Shown here: positions 8,667 through 16,156 of the stretch, piece after piece
Layout: each line of letters starts with the position of its first letter
Position numbering within the stretch: the stretch's first letter is position 1
Source of the DNA: CAZDCD01 sp964503885
Lineage (GTDB): Bacteria > Bacteroidota > Bacteroidia > Bacteroidales > UBA10428
Length of the DNA stretch: 64,000 bases
Assembly (NCBI GenBank): GCA_964503885.1
Contig: CAZDCD010000016.1
Location: forward strand, 1-64,000
Direction of reading: 5' to 3'
Program-made: the position numbers and the translations under genes
Notes under the pieces: generated by a model
The model's database searches: none
What the model was told of the DNA's origin: nothing
Seen by the model: the letters and a program-made list of their open reading frames with translations, nothing else

Positions 8667-9847
8667 CAGATATACCTGATCTTTATCTTCTTAAGAAATT
8701 TTTCCTCCAGCAACCCGGCCACCCGGTTTACTACCGTACGCCTGATCTCGAGTTCAACAGGAAGGCTGGGATCCTGGTGGGCAATGTTGATGCGGGTGCC
8801 GATAATGATCTGTATTTCGTCGCTTTCGAAAATAAGTCTTACCACTTCATCTGCAGGACCTTTTCCGAGTGAATAATTGTTGTTGTAAGCCTTTAGTATC
8901 TTTTCCACCTTATTCAGGGTTAAGATGCCTTCGGTATACAGATCGACGCCATTGATGCTGGAGATCGGCGGCAGCTCGGGATCATCGAACCGGAAACTGT
9001 CGCTAATCTGCAGGTTCAGCTCACGGGCAATTATATCGCCAGTGGTAGCTCCCATGATTATTTTTTTCCCCCTGAATCCTGAAAAAACGCCGGCGAGCTT
9101 TTCATCGTCTTCCGTCTCAAAAGGAGGGCCGGTACATATAAGCAGGGTACGTGGCTCACGAAAGTAAATAATGCCGCAGCTCGCATCATCCTTTGACTGG
9201 AAGCCGTCATGCCGGTATGCCATATTGAGTATCCGGGTTGCCAGCTGTCTGGCCGATATCTGTGGGTACTGCCTGATCACATCGATGGCAAAACGCCCGA
9301 CATTGTCCATTCCCCATCCGAAAGGGAACATCGGTGTGCCCATGCCTGATTGGGGGATGCCATCGCTCGAAAAAATGATACGGTCGCCTTTTTTTGGTGT
9401 GAACGTGGTCAGCCTGATGTGTTTGTTATTTTTGGTATTGTTATTGAATGTAATGATCCTGGGCTTTGTTTCAAGGATCTTACGTTCCCTGATGATGATG
9501 CATTGCGGATTATCGTATTCAAGGATCGAGGTTGTACCGTCAAATTCCACATCAATGATGGTAAAGGTGGAATAGTTCATCTTCCGTTCGCTGCATTCGG
9601 GCAGCGTTTTCATAATGATCTCGGCGGTCTTTTCGGGCTCTTTATGCTCTTTGGTGAAATTCATGGCCATGGTGGCGGTGAGGGTACCCAGCACGCTCGC
9701 TTTCACGCCATGACCCATGCCGTCAGAGAGCACTACAATGATCCTGTTCTCTTCTTTGACTTTACGGGTAACGAACACATCTCCGCAGATACGCTCTTTA
9801 TTGCAGTTCTTCTGCTGGCAATCGACATCCACAAAAAACTTTTCCAT
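8666..9847 (-). CDS. SpoIIE-type PP2C protein phosphatase
   Basis: A 393-residue Ser/Thr phosphatase of the SpoIIE (PPM) type. Metal-binding motifs include SDGMGHG (Asp42) and FSSDGIPQSG near residue 160, followed by DDASCGIIYF. The PPM domain covers roughly residues 1-230; the C-terminal part (about 240-393) is unassigned. Three N-terminal cysteines (10, 15, 21) lie just before the conserved GD, unusual for the family and possibly redox-active. The ATG overlaps the stop of the hydrogenase-like gene (TAATG), so the two are translated together. Related phosphatases usually act on anti-sigma-antagonist or other phosphoproteins; no such partner lies alongside. Its operon mates imply control by redox state or hydrogen. 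Confidence 0.85.
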   Translation of the reverse strand: MEKFFVDVDCQQKNCNKERICGDVFVTRKVKEENRIIVVLSDGMGHGVKASVLGTLTATMAMNFTKEHKEPEKTAEIIMKTLPECSERKMNYSTFTIIDVEFDGTTSILEYDNPQCIIIRERKILETKPRIITFNNNTKNNKHIRLTTFTPKKGDRIIFSSDGIPQSGMGTPMFPFGWGMDNVGRFAIDVIRQYPQISARQLATRILNMAYRHDGFQSKDDASCGIIYFREPRTLLICTGPPFETEDDEKLAGVFSGFRGKKIIMGATTGDIIARELNLQISDSFRFDDPELPPISSINGVDLYTEGILTLNKVEKILKAYNNNYSLGKGPADEVVRLIFESDEIQIIIGTRINIAHQDPSLPVELEIRRTVVNRVAGLLEEKFLKKIKIRYI

Positions 9848-11706
9848 TACCGGTTGTTTTCGTTCCCTGTCTGATAAAATTCAATGATCGAGTTGAGCAT
9901 TTTTTCGATATCCGAAGCGCCTTCACCCATAAGAAATCCGATCTTCTGAACCATCTCAAGGTTTTTATCGATCACATCGGCAATGCGGTTTATAACTTCG
10001 GCTTTCTGTACTTCGGGTGCACGCATATCCCGGATAATAGCCCCTACAACCTTTCCTTTTACTATCGGAAATATGGACACATTTAGCATGATATCACTTA
10101 CCTTTACATCTTTGTTTTCAATGCTTTCGCCTTCGGAAAGCACATACGAGAAGAAATTAAGTATTGCAGGTGGGACCAGACTTTTCAGGTCAGCCCCGAC
10201 AAGTCCGGGTACCACCTGGTTGATCTCTTCAGCTTCCTCGCCCAGGATCCGTATGAATGAGGTATTCGACTGCAGCACTTTCATCTTGTTGTCCACGATC
10301 AATACCCCTGCACGGAGCTTCTCGAGCATTTCACTGGCAAGTTCTGAAGCCTGCTTCGATTTTTCCCTTTCCGAACGAAGTTCGGTCTCGGATTCTTTAA
10401 GTGATTTCCGGGTCATCGCAAGATTTTCGTTCAATTGTTTCAGGGAATCCTCAAAACTAATATTATGACGTAACGAATAGGCCGTGCACATTTTCGGAGT
10501 GGTAAGTCCCCTGGCAATATCAGTCGCAAATTCCAGACAAGAATTGTATCCGCATTCGTTGCATCCAAGTACGTCATCCTCATTTCTTCCCAACAGGGTA
10601 AGCACTTCCTGAATTTTTTCCGGCGACGGTTCGGGCAGATTTTGCTCATCAGATGCAAAAGTCCGGGTGAAATCCATTTCCATAAATGTCTGGAGATTAT
10701 TGTACCATTCATGCCTGAAAAAATTATTCAGTCTTTTGTTGGCATATTTAATCACCAGGCTCTCTTTCAGCAATTTGTTCCCGTGGCTTGTCATTCCCGG
10801 TCCCGAAAGTGCATTGCCGTATGTCACATTGAGGTGACGGTGGATGGTCTTAACATTATTTTCGAATTCCCTTATCGATTCCAGCATCTCTTTTCGACCT
10901 TCCGCGGTGATAATATCCGAGGTAAGCCTGTTTTCATCGAGATCTGCTGCCTGAATTATTCCGTTCGACAGGGGGAAGAGAGAGCCTTTGTAACCCAGCG
11001 GAGGATCAAATTCGGAATATTCAAGGGTGCTTTCGTCGGTGTCAATTTCCCGGAACAATTCTCTGAGCTCCAGAAAAGTCAGCACGACATCAATCTGCAC
11101 TGAATCCTTGAACCTGAGTGCTTCATCCTTTCGGGCGATTTCCGGGCCCGCATAGATGATCCTGATCTCACTTCCGTAAATCTCGCGGATGATCATGGCG
11201 CAGGCTATCATAGGGGATACCAGAGGTGCCAGGTTATTGATGAGGTTGGGATGGTACTTTTCAATATACGATACTATTACCGGATCGTACGTCATAATGT
11301 AATACCTGCCTTTGAATTCGTTGAACAGATGCTGATATTTATAGGCAATCACATCAACCGCAAACGATACTTCGTTCACATATTGGGCACCCAGTGAGCG
11401 GATCATTCTCACAAACTTCCGGTAATCGGTGATATCTTCAAATTCGGCAGAAATGCTCGGTGAACAGATCACAGCCACCTTTTCTCCTGATTTTAATATT
11501 TTCCGTGCATCTTCAATGGAGCTTCTGTAGAGGATAGCGTTCGGGGCGCAGCCGGTTATGCACGATCCGCAGGCTATACAACGCAGCATGTTCACTGTGG
11601 GGTACGTGTCGTCTTCCCTAAGCTGTATGGCTTTCACCGGGCATACCCTGAGGCATGTGTAACAACTGGTACACATGTCTTCGTTTATCATGATTAATGG
11701 TTTCAA
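9847..11706 (-). CDS. Ferredoxin / degenerate [FeFe]-hydrogenase / PAS sensor protein
   Basis: A 619-residue multidomain protein. Two [4Fe-4S] ferredoxin motifs use Cys12/15/18/22 and Cys43/46/49/53. Residues about 70-310 match the large-subunit region of [FeFe] hydrogenases of the sensory/PAS-linked type (VSYIEKYHP, APLVSPMIA, FDPPLG, SGPGM are family-like). The H-cluster cysteines are missing: the L1 position reads TYDP (139-142), L2 reads GPEIARK (187-193) and L3 reads TYGNALSGPG (295-304). A four-Cys Fe-S domain follows (Cys381/384/389/406), then a coiled coil (about 415-465) and a PAS domain (about 465-575). It cannot be a standard hydrogenase; a redox or ligand sensor passing a signal to the co-encoded phosphatase is the likely role. 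Confidence 0.85.
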   Translation of the reverse strand: MKPLIMINEDMCTSCYTCLRVCPVKAIQLREDDTYPTVNMLRCIACGSCITGCAPNAILYRSSIEDARKILKSGEKVAVICSPSISAEFEDITDYRKFVRMIRSLGAQYVNEVSFAVDVIAYKYQHLFNEFKGRYYIMTYDPVIVSYIEKYHPNLINNLAPLVSPMIACAMIIREIYGSEIRIIYAGPEIARKDEALRFKDSVQIDVVLTFLELRELFREIDTDESTLEYSEFDPPLGYKGSLFPLSNGIIQAADLDENRLTSDIITAEGRKEMLESIREFENNVKTIHRHLNVTYGNALSGPGMTSHGNKLLKESLVIKYANKRLNNFFRHEWYNNLQTFMEMDFTRTFASDEQNLPEPSPEKIQEVLTLLGRNEDDVLGCNECGYNSCLEFATDIARGLTTPKMCTAYSLRHNISFEDSLKQLNENLAMTRKSLKESETELRSEREKSKQASELASEMLEKLRAGVLIVDNKMKVLQSNTSFIRILGEEAEEINQVVPGLVGADLKSLVPPAILNFFSYVLSEGESIENKDVKVSDIMLNVSIFPIVKGKVVGAIIRDMRAPEVQKAEVINRIADVIDKNLEMVQKIGFLMGEGASDIEKMLNSIIEFYQTGNENNR

Positions 11707-11720
11707 CAGATACTAGTTTT

Positions 11721-11975
11721 TCAGATCAAATCTTTTAACCCTTCGAGTAAATATTCGATAACGTTTGCACTGCTGACGTTATGATAATCCTTATTCCCTA
11801 TTTTCAGGTTTGGCCCTTCGCTGCACATATCAAAACAATGATCACCCCTGAACCTGACCTTATCCGAAAGATCTTTTTGTCGGATAAATTTCTGCACTAC
11901 CTTCAGCAGATCTTTATTTCCCCTGGCAAAACAGGAACTGCCGAGGCAGATGATTATTTCTCTTTTGGGGTACAT
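11721..11975 (-). CDS. Thioredoxin-like [2Fe-2S] ferredoxin
   Basis: An 84-residue protein of the thioredoxin-fold 2Fe-2S ferredoxin group (as in HydC/HndA/NuoE C-terminal domains). Four cysteines are placed as the family requires: Cys10 and Cys15 (ICLGSSC), then Cys47 and Cys51 (CFDMC) in the typical DxCxxxCxxGP context. It is the first gene of the operon, 14 bases before the hydrogenase-like sensor, so it probably delivers electrons to the sensor's clusters or senses redox with it. An 18-base palindrome and a -7 promoter element lie just upstream. Confidence 0.88.
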   Translation of the reverse strand: MYPKREIIICLGSSCFARGNKDLLKVVQKFIRQKDLSDKVRFRGDHCFDMCSEGPNLKIGNKDYHNVSSANVIEYLLEGLKDLI

Positions 11976-11987
11976 TGAAAAGAAAAT

Positions 11988-12018
11988 AATTTCTAATTAG
12001 AAATTTAACCCAAAGATA
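11988..12018 (-). promoter_or_regulatory. Promoter element with overlapping operator-like palindrome
   Basis: AATTTCTAATTAGAAATT at 11988-12005 is a perfect 18-base palindrome, 12 bases before the ferredoxin start codon. On the minus strand a Bacteroidota -7 element, TATCTTTG, occupies 12018-12011, so transcription should begin inside or next to the palindrome. That position suits a repressor. Rex, encoded divergently, is the obvious candidate, but the half-sites differ from the usual TTGTGAA Rex box. Confidence 0.55.
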
Positions 12019-12297
12019 ATAATCCTGCCAAAATATTAAATAAGGTATACGGTGGAGAAGCATATAAGTTTAGAGCAGGCAAGCGCCCTGGCTGGACTGA
12101 TAAATGATTACATATAACCGATTACTCTGTATTCTTGCCTGCATGCCCCACACTCCATGCCCTACGCCGCATGCCAACCTACGATCTCCGCTATGCTCCA
12201 AAATCCGGTATCATGCATACTTCCGTAAAAAAAAACTGCAATTGCATTCACCGCGTTAAAATTTTTGTATTTTTAAGCAAAACAATTCAGCGCTCCA

Positions 12298-12927
12298 ATG
12301 ATCCTGAGAACTCTTCCTGAGAAAACCGTGGAACGCCTCAGTGAATACAGGCGAACTCTGTTGAGATGCCTTGAGGAAGGCAAAACCCATATTTATTCGC
12401 ATGAGCTTGCAAAGTTACATAACATTACGGCTGTGCAGGTAAGAAGGGATATTATGTTCATTGCCTATACCAGTCCGCAACGGAAAGGTTACGATATTAG
12501 GGAACTTGCCAAAGTGATCGGCAAAATTATCGATCCCAGGGATGCATTCAATCTGGCCGTAGTCGGATGGGGAAACCTCGGAAAAGCAATTACGGTTTAT
12601 TTTGCAGGTAAAAGGCCAAGGCTGAACCTTGTGGCTGCTTTTGATATCGATCCTAAAAAAATAGGTTCATCGGCTACCGGCATTCAGTGTTATTCAATCG
12701 ACAGGCTGCGGGAGATCACAGGATCAGAGAACATTACCATTGCCATTCTCACAGTGCCTTCAGATGTTGCCCAGGATATGGCCAAAGCTCTTGTCGCAGC
12801 AGGGATCAAGGGGATCCTTAATTTTACCAGTGTACCCCTGAACCTTCCTGATTATATTTATCTTGAAGATTACGATATCATTACATCTCTTGAGAAAGTA
12901 GCCTATTACGTCAAGAAACATAAATGA
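12298..12927 (+). CDS. rex: Redox-sensing transcriptional repressor Rex
   Basis: A 209-residue Rex protein. The N-terminal winged helix (about residues 10-80) includes SHELAKLHNITAVQVRRDI, with the recognition-helix signature VRRD. The Rossmann domain has VVGWGNLGKAI near residue 90 and AFDIDPKKIG after the next strand. A C-terminal helix (SLEKVAYYVKKHK) would allow domain swapping. Rex senses the NADH/NAD ratio and represses fermentation, hydrogenase and respiratory genes when NAD dominates. It is divergent from the ferredoxin/hydrogenase-like/SpoIIE operon across 322 bases, strongly suggesting that it controls that operon. A 10-base palindrome TGCAATTGCA (12237-12246) lies about 50 bases before its start. 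Confidence 0.93.
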   Translation: MILRTLPEKTVERLSEYRRTLLRCLEEGKTHIYSHELAKLHNITAVQVRRDIMFIAYTSPQRKGYDIRELAKVIGKIIDPRDAFNLAVVGWGNLGKAITVYFAGKRPRLNLVAAFDIDPKKIGSSATGIQCYSIDRLREITGSENITIAILTVPSDVAQDMAKALVAAGIKGILNFTSVPLNLPDYIYLEDYDIITSLEKVAYYVKKHK

Positions 12928-12983
12928 ATGTTTTCGGAGAGAACATTAACCCCAGTGCGATATAATTATACGATTCAATTTAG

Positions 12984-13271
12984 ATAGACATAAAGGGGAC
13001 ACGCGGGCAAACCGTTGAGCTGATCCTTCTCTTTCTGATCATTATCCACAATCCAATGAAAAGCCGGAAATTTGAAAATCCAGCCCTTACTCCACCCATG
13101 GAGTTGAACAGCTGGAATACATTCGGAATGAATATCAGCGATGAGCTGAACGGGGAATATTCAGTGCGGGACATCTGGTAAAATAAAGACCTGGGCACCA
13201 ATGCAAGGAATATCGAATGCAGGATCCGGCTCCGTGATGTGCTGTTAGTGCGGCTGACCCGGATAAAATAA
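12984..13271 (+). pseudogene. GH27 alpha-galactosidase fossil with large internal deletion
   Basis: One frame reads a signal-peptide-like LILLFLIII, then NPALTPPMELNSWNTFG, which is the start of the GH27 catalytic barrel (normally ALTPPMGWNSWN). About ten residues later it jumps to YSVRDIW, an internal TAA (13179-13181), NKDLGT and VLLVRLTRIK, which match the C-terminal beta domain of the same family. Some 300 residues of catalytic barrel are missing, including the nucleophile and acid/base. The deletion kept the frame and a later nonsense change ended it. The remnant lies at the edge of a carbohydrate gene cluster. No function is expected. Confidence 0.75.
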
Positions 13272-13618
13272 ATGCCTGTTCTAAAACGGTTGATTTAACG
13301 CAATAACGAATATGAATTTCATACTGGTTTTTTCTAAAGCCAGTTTCCTTATGCTCCCTATACCTAATATTGCATGGGATTTCAAGGTATGTTCATAATG
13401 GTCAGGTCACGATGATTCTACTTATCATCTGGGAATGCTGGTACAAATTCACTGAATGGTTCAATGTGTATTTTTTATTGCATCATGGAACTGTTCATAA
13501 GTTATTTCCGTATATGTTTTACTGCCAAAATAATACCTGTATCTTTAATTGGTTAACAAAAATGAAGTAACTTTAAGATAGCGGATGCTGAAAAGCTTAA
13601 AGAGTAGGCAAAATTAAA
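13272..13618. other. Intergenic region, little content
   Basis: No convincing gene. A -7-like TATCTTTA (13540-13547) points towards the lipoprotein gene at 13619. A 66-codon frame at 13370-13570 has no recognisable features. Confidence 0.35.
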
Positions 13619-14212
13619 ATGAACCAACTGATGAATAGTAATAAACTATTAGGTGTTATGTTTGTAGCCGTGATTCTTTTTGCAGGATGCAAGAAAGATA
13701 AGGATACGAATCAGAATTTTATTAACTATGACGGAACCAAGTATGCACTTGCCAAAGGCATTCTTGAAAACTTGGGCCAATGGTCTGTTGGAGGGGATAA
13801 TAACCTGTACCTCACTCTTTTGTCAGGCGAACTAACTGTTATAGAAAGCCAGGGTGGTGTAGATGGTATATCCGGAACAGGTCATGGAATACAATTGTGG
13901 ATGTATTCAACAAGCTCAACTTCTCTGGTTAATGACATATATGTATATGATGCCGATGCAAGCGAAATGTCAGGAACATTTGAATGGGCAAATGTGAGGA
14001 TAAACTTTAATTTCACTGCAGGTTCGGGTGAAATTGATGAGCTCATAGCCAGCGGCAATGTAACCGTATCTAAAAGCGGAGATGTGTATGAAATTACCCT
14101 CGACCTTATGGATGAAGCCGGTAAAACGGTAACAGGGTATTATAAGGGAACCTTGAAATATTACGATTACGATTCAAAAAAATCAACGCATACAAAAACG
14201 AAACGATTCTGA
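13619..14212 (+). CDS. Small outer-membrane-type lipoprotein, unknown function
   Basis: A 197-residue protein with a lipoprotein signal: hydrophobic residues 9-22 ending in the lipobox FAGC, followed by KKDKD, an acidic/polar tether. The mature part (about 25-185) alternates short beta-like stretches rich in Gly, Ser, Thr and Tyr (GHGIQLWMYS, GYYKGTLKYYDYD), suggesting a beta-sandwich. I do not recognise the family. It lies between the GH27 fossil and the DUF4861 gene and has its own strong terminator (14234-14284), so it is probably a single-gene transcript. A surface or carbohydrate-related role is only guessed from context. Confidence 0.75.
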   Translation: MNQLMNSNKLLGVMFVAVILFAGCKKDKDTNQNFINYDGTKYALAKGILENLGQWSVGGDNNLYLTLLSGELTVIESQGGVDGISGTGHGIQLWMYSTSSTSLVNDIYVYDADASEMSGTFEWANVRINFNFTAGSGEIDELIASGNVTVSKSGDVYEITLDLMDEAGKTVTGYYKGTLKYYDYDSKKSTHTKTKRF

Positions 14213-14233
14213 ACGGATTCGGATATCATTAAG

Positions 14234-14284
14234 ATCGTGTGCAGCCAGCCGGGTGAAAGCCGGCATCTGCATACGATTTTTTTT
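14234..14284 (+). terminator. Strong intrinsic terminator after the lipoprotein gene
   Basis: ATCGTGTGCAG (14234-14244) pairs with CTGCATACGAT (14266-14276), with an inner GCCGG/CCGGC stem, followed by eight T residues (14277-14284). It lies 21 bases after the lipoprotein stop codon. Confidence 0.85.
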
Positions 14285-14735
14285 GTGATGTTCCCGGTGA
14301 TCGCTCAAAAAATAAAAGTACAAAGTACTTTTATTCGAAATCAAAATAGTGCTTTGATGAATCCGGATTTTTCTGCGTCATGAATTGTCTCTGTCTTGAA
14401 AAAGTATGACAGATAAACCAGGTTGGCTATTATGATTTGAGTTCCGGCCGGATGATTGAGGGACCTCCCCTGCAGGGCCGGTTCCCTGCTTTCGCAGGGA
14501 TGTGACACACCCATGGGGTTATAAAAGGTATATGAAACTATTCTGCAATATTCCATATGAAATTGTTTCGCACGGTTGCTGCACTAGGTGAAATGTTTTC
14601 ATTCCAGGTTTTTTTAGTCGGGATCTCCGCTTCGCTCCGACATCCCGTACCATTCACTCAAAATCATAGTGAAGAAATCACAGATTTGGAATACTTTTAC
14701 CAGATGATACTTTTTGTAAACCAACTACAAATACT
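14285..14735. repeat. Intergenic region with two hairpin repeats
   Basis: No real gene. It holds a perfect hairpin TCCCTGC-tttc-GCAGGGA (14483-14500) next to CCCTGCAGGG, and a second hairpin with arms CGGGAT (14620-14625) and ATCCCG (14642-14647) enclosing CCGCTTCGC. Such hairpins are typical of dispersed intergenic repeats. Confidence 0.5.
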
Positions 14736-16022
14736 ATGAAAACAAGTTCTTTGCTGTCAGGAATACTTATAACTGTAGCGATCATGGTTGCATGCAAGCC
14801 CGGCAGTGATCAGGTAAAGAAAATAGTGCTCACGAACACATCGGGAGTAAACCTTACTGAGAAGGCAATAACCATTCAACGCAACGATCTGAAGAAGATC
14901 CCCGATGGTGTATTATACCCGGTTCTGATGAAATCCGACGGCAAGGTAATGCCTTCACAGCTCGACGATCTTGATCACGACGGGGAATGGGACCATCTTT
15001 TTTTCCTGGCCGATATCCCTGCAGGTGGGCATCTTGAATTATCCCTAAGCTGGTCTGAAAAAAAGCCGGAATTTGCCAACCGCACAAACGTGCGGTTCGG
15101 CAAGCGTTCATCAGAGGATTCACCTGTTGTTCCTATAACTACAGATACCCTGATGGCAGATCAGGTTCATGCTGCGCTGGGTTACGAGCCTTACCAGACT
15201 GACGGGCCTATGTGGGAGAACGACAAAGTAGGATTCAGGCATTATTTTGACGGCCGCAATGCCAACGACCTGTTTGGCAAGAAGGTGTCCTATATGTCAC
15301 CTGATTCGCTGGGAATTAATTCCAGGGGAGCGGTGACAGACAACTATCATGTGATGAGTGCCTGGGGAAGGGATATCCTGTCTGTGGGTAACTCAGCAGG
15401 ACTGGGAGGCTTCGGATTGATGATCGGTGACAGCATAATACGGCTCGGCATTACAGCTGGCGATACGATGAATAATATCCGGAAATCGGTTTGTACGATC
15501 ATATCCACAGGTCCGGTTCATGCGGTCCTTCACTTTGAGTACAGCGATTGGCATGTTCTCGGCAGGCTTTATGATGTGGATGAAGTAACCGATATATGGC
15601 CCGGAATGTATGCCTACCGGAATACCGTGAGAATTTCAGGCCTGCAGGGCGATGAAAAGATGCTGGTCGGGCTGGTGAACAGCAATACCGATGTGCATTT
15701 GTCAGCGGATACAATTACCGGAAAATATGTGATCTTATCCACACACGACCTTCAGACATATGACAAAACCTGGTACCTGGGAATGGCCCTGATTCTTCCT
15801 GAAGAATCGTACTTAGGCTATGGTGAAACTCCTGACAAAGGATCATTTTCGAACACGTATTACGGAAAATTGAATATCGTGGAAAATACACCGGTAAGTT
15901 ATTATGCTGTAGGTTGCTGGGAACTTTCCAATGAAAAATTCAGGGAACCTGTCTATTTTCATAACTACATTACTAATCTGGCTGAACAGCTGGCAGCCGG
16001 GGTTACGATCAGTTTTGAGTAA
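14736..16022 (+). CDS. DUF4861-family secreted lipoprotein
   Basis: A 428-residue protein of the DUF4861 family, found in Bacteroidota beside polysaccharide-degrading enzymes. The N-terminus is a lipoprotein signal (hydrophobic residues 6-19, Cys20 in MVACK). The mature part has family-like stretches such as QLDDLDHDGEWDHLFF near residue 76, GPMWENDKVGFRHYFDGRN near 160, and AWGRDILSVGNSAGLGGFG near 210. The biochemical activity of this protein cannot be read from the sequence. It is convergent with the GH9 gene and probably works at the cell surface on the same sugar material. The ATG is preceded by a spaced A-rich stretch, and the signal peptide supports this start. Confidence 0.82.
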   Translation: MKTSSLLSGILITVAIMVACKPGSDQVKKIVLTNTSGVNLTEKAITIQRNDLKKIPDGVLYPVLMKSDGKVMPSQLDDLDHDGEWDHLFFLADIPAGGHLELSLSWSEKKPEFANRTNVRFGKRSSEDSPVVPITTDTLMADQVHAALGYEPYQTDGPMWENDKVGFRHYFDGRNANDLFGKKVSYMSPDSLGINSRGAVTDNYHVMSAWGRDILSVGNSAGLGGFGLMIGDSIIRLGITAGDTMNNIRKSVCTIISTGPVHAVLHFEYSDWHVLGRLYDVDEVTDIWPGMYAYRNTVRISGLQGDEKMLVGLVNSNTDVHLSADTITGKYVILSTHDLQTYDKTWYLGMALILPEESYLGYGETPDKGSFSNTYYGKLNIVENTPVSYYAVGCWELSNEKFREPVYFHNYITNLAEQLAAGVTISFE

Positions 16023-16064
16023 CCGGTGATTCCGGCATGACTTATTTTCCGGTATAGTATCAAT

Positions 16065-16150
16065 TTGCAACCTCGTAGAGGTTGCATTATTGTAAAAAGC
16101 CATCGAAAATGAATAAACCAACCTTGTAGAGCCTGTCTGCAGCAGGCAGC
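16065..16150. repeat. Dispersed intergenic repeat with hairpins
   Basis: GCAACCTC-gta-GAGGTTGC (16067-16085) is a perfect hairpin, followed about 40 bases later by a second AACCTTGTAGAG copy and then GCCTGTCTGCAGCAGGCAGC (16131-16150), a palindrome related to those at 8522 and 32116. It sits between two convergent genes and could also help end transcription. Confidence 0.6.
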
Positions 16151-16156
16151 GTAACA

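Noticed and set aside
13370..13570. A 66-codon plus-strand frame.
   Set aside because: Composition is unlike its neighbours, it has no domain or signal features, and a plain intergenic region is simpler.
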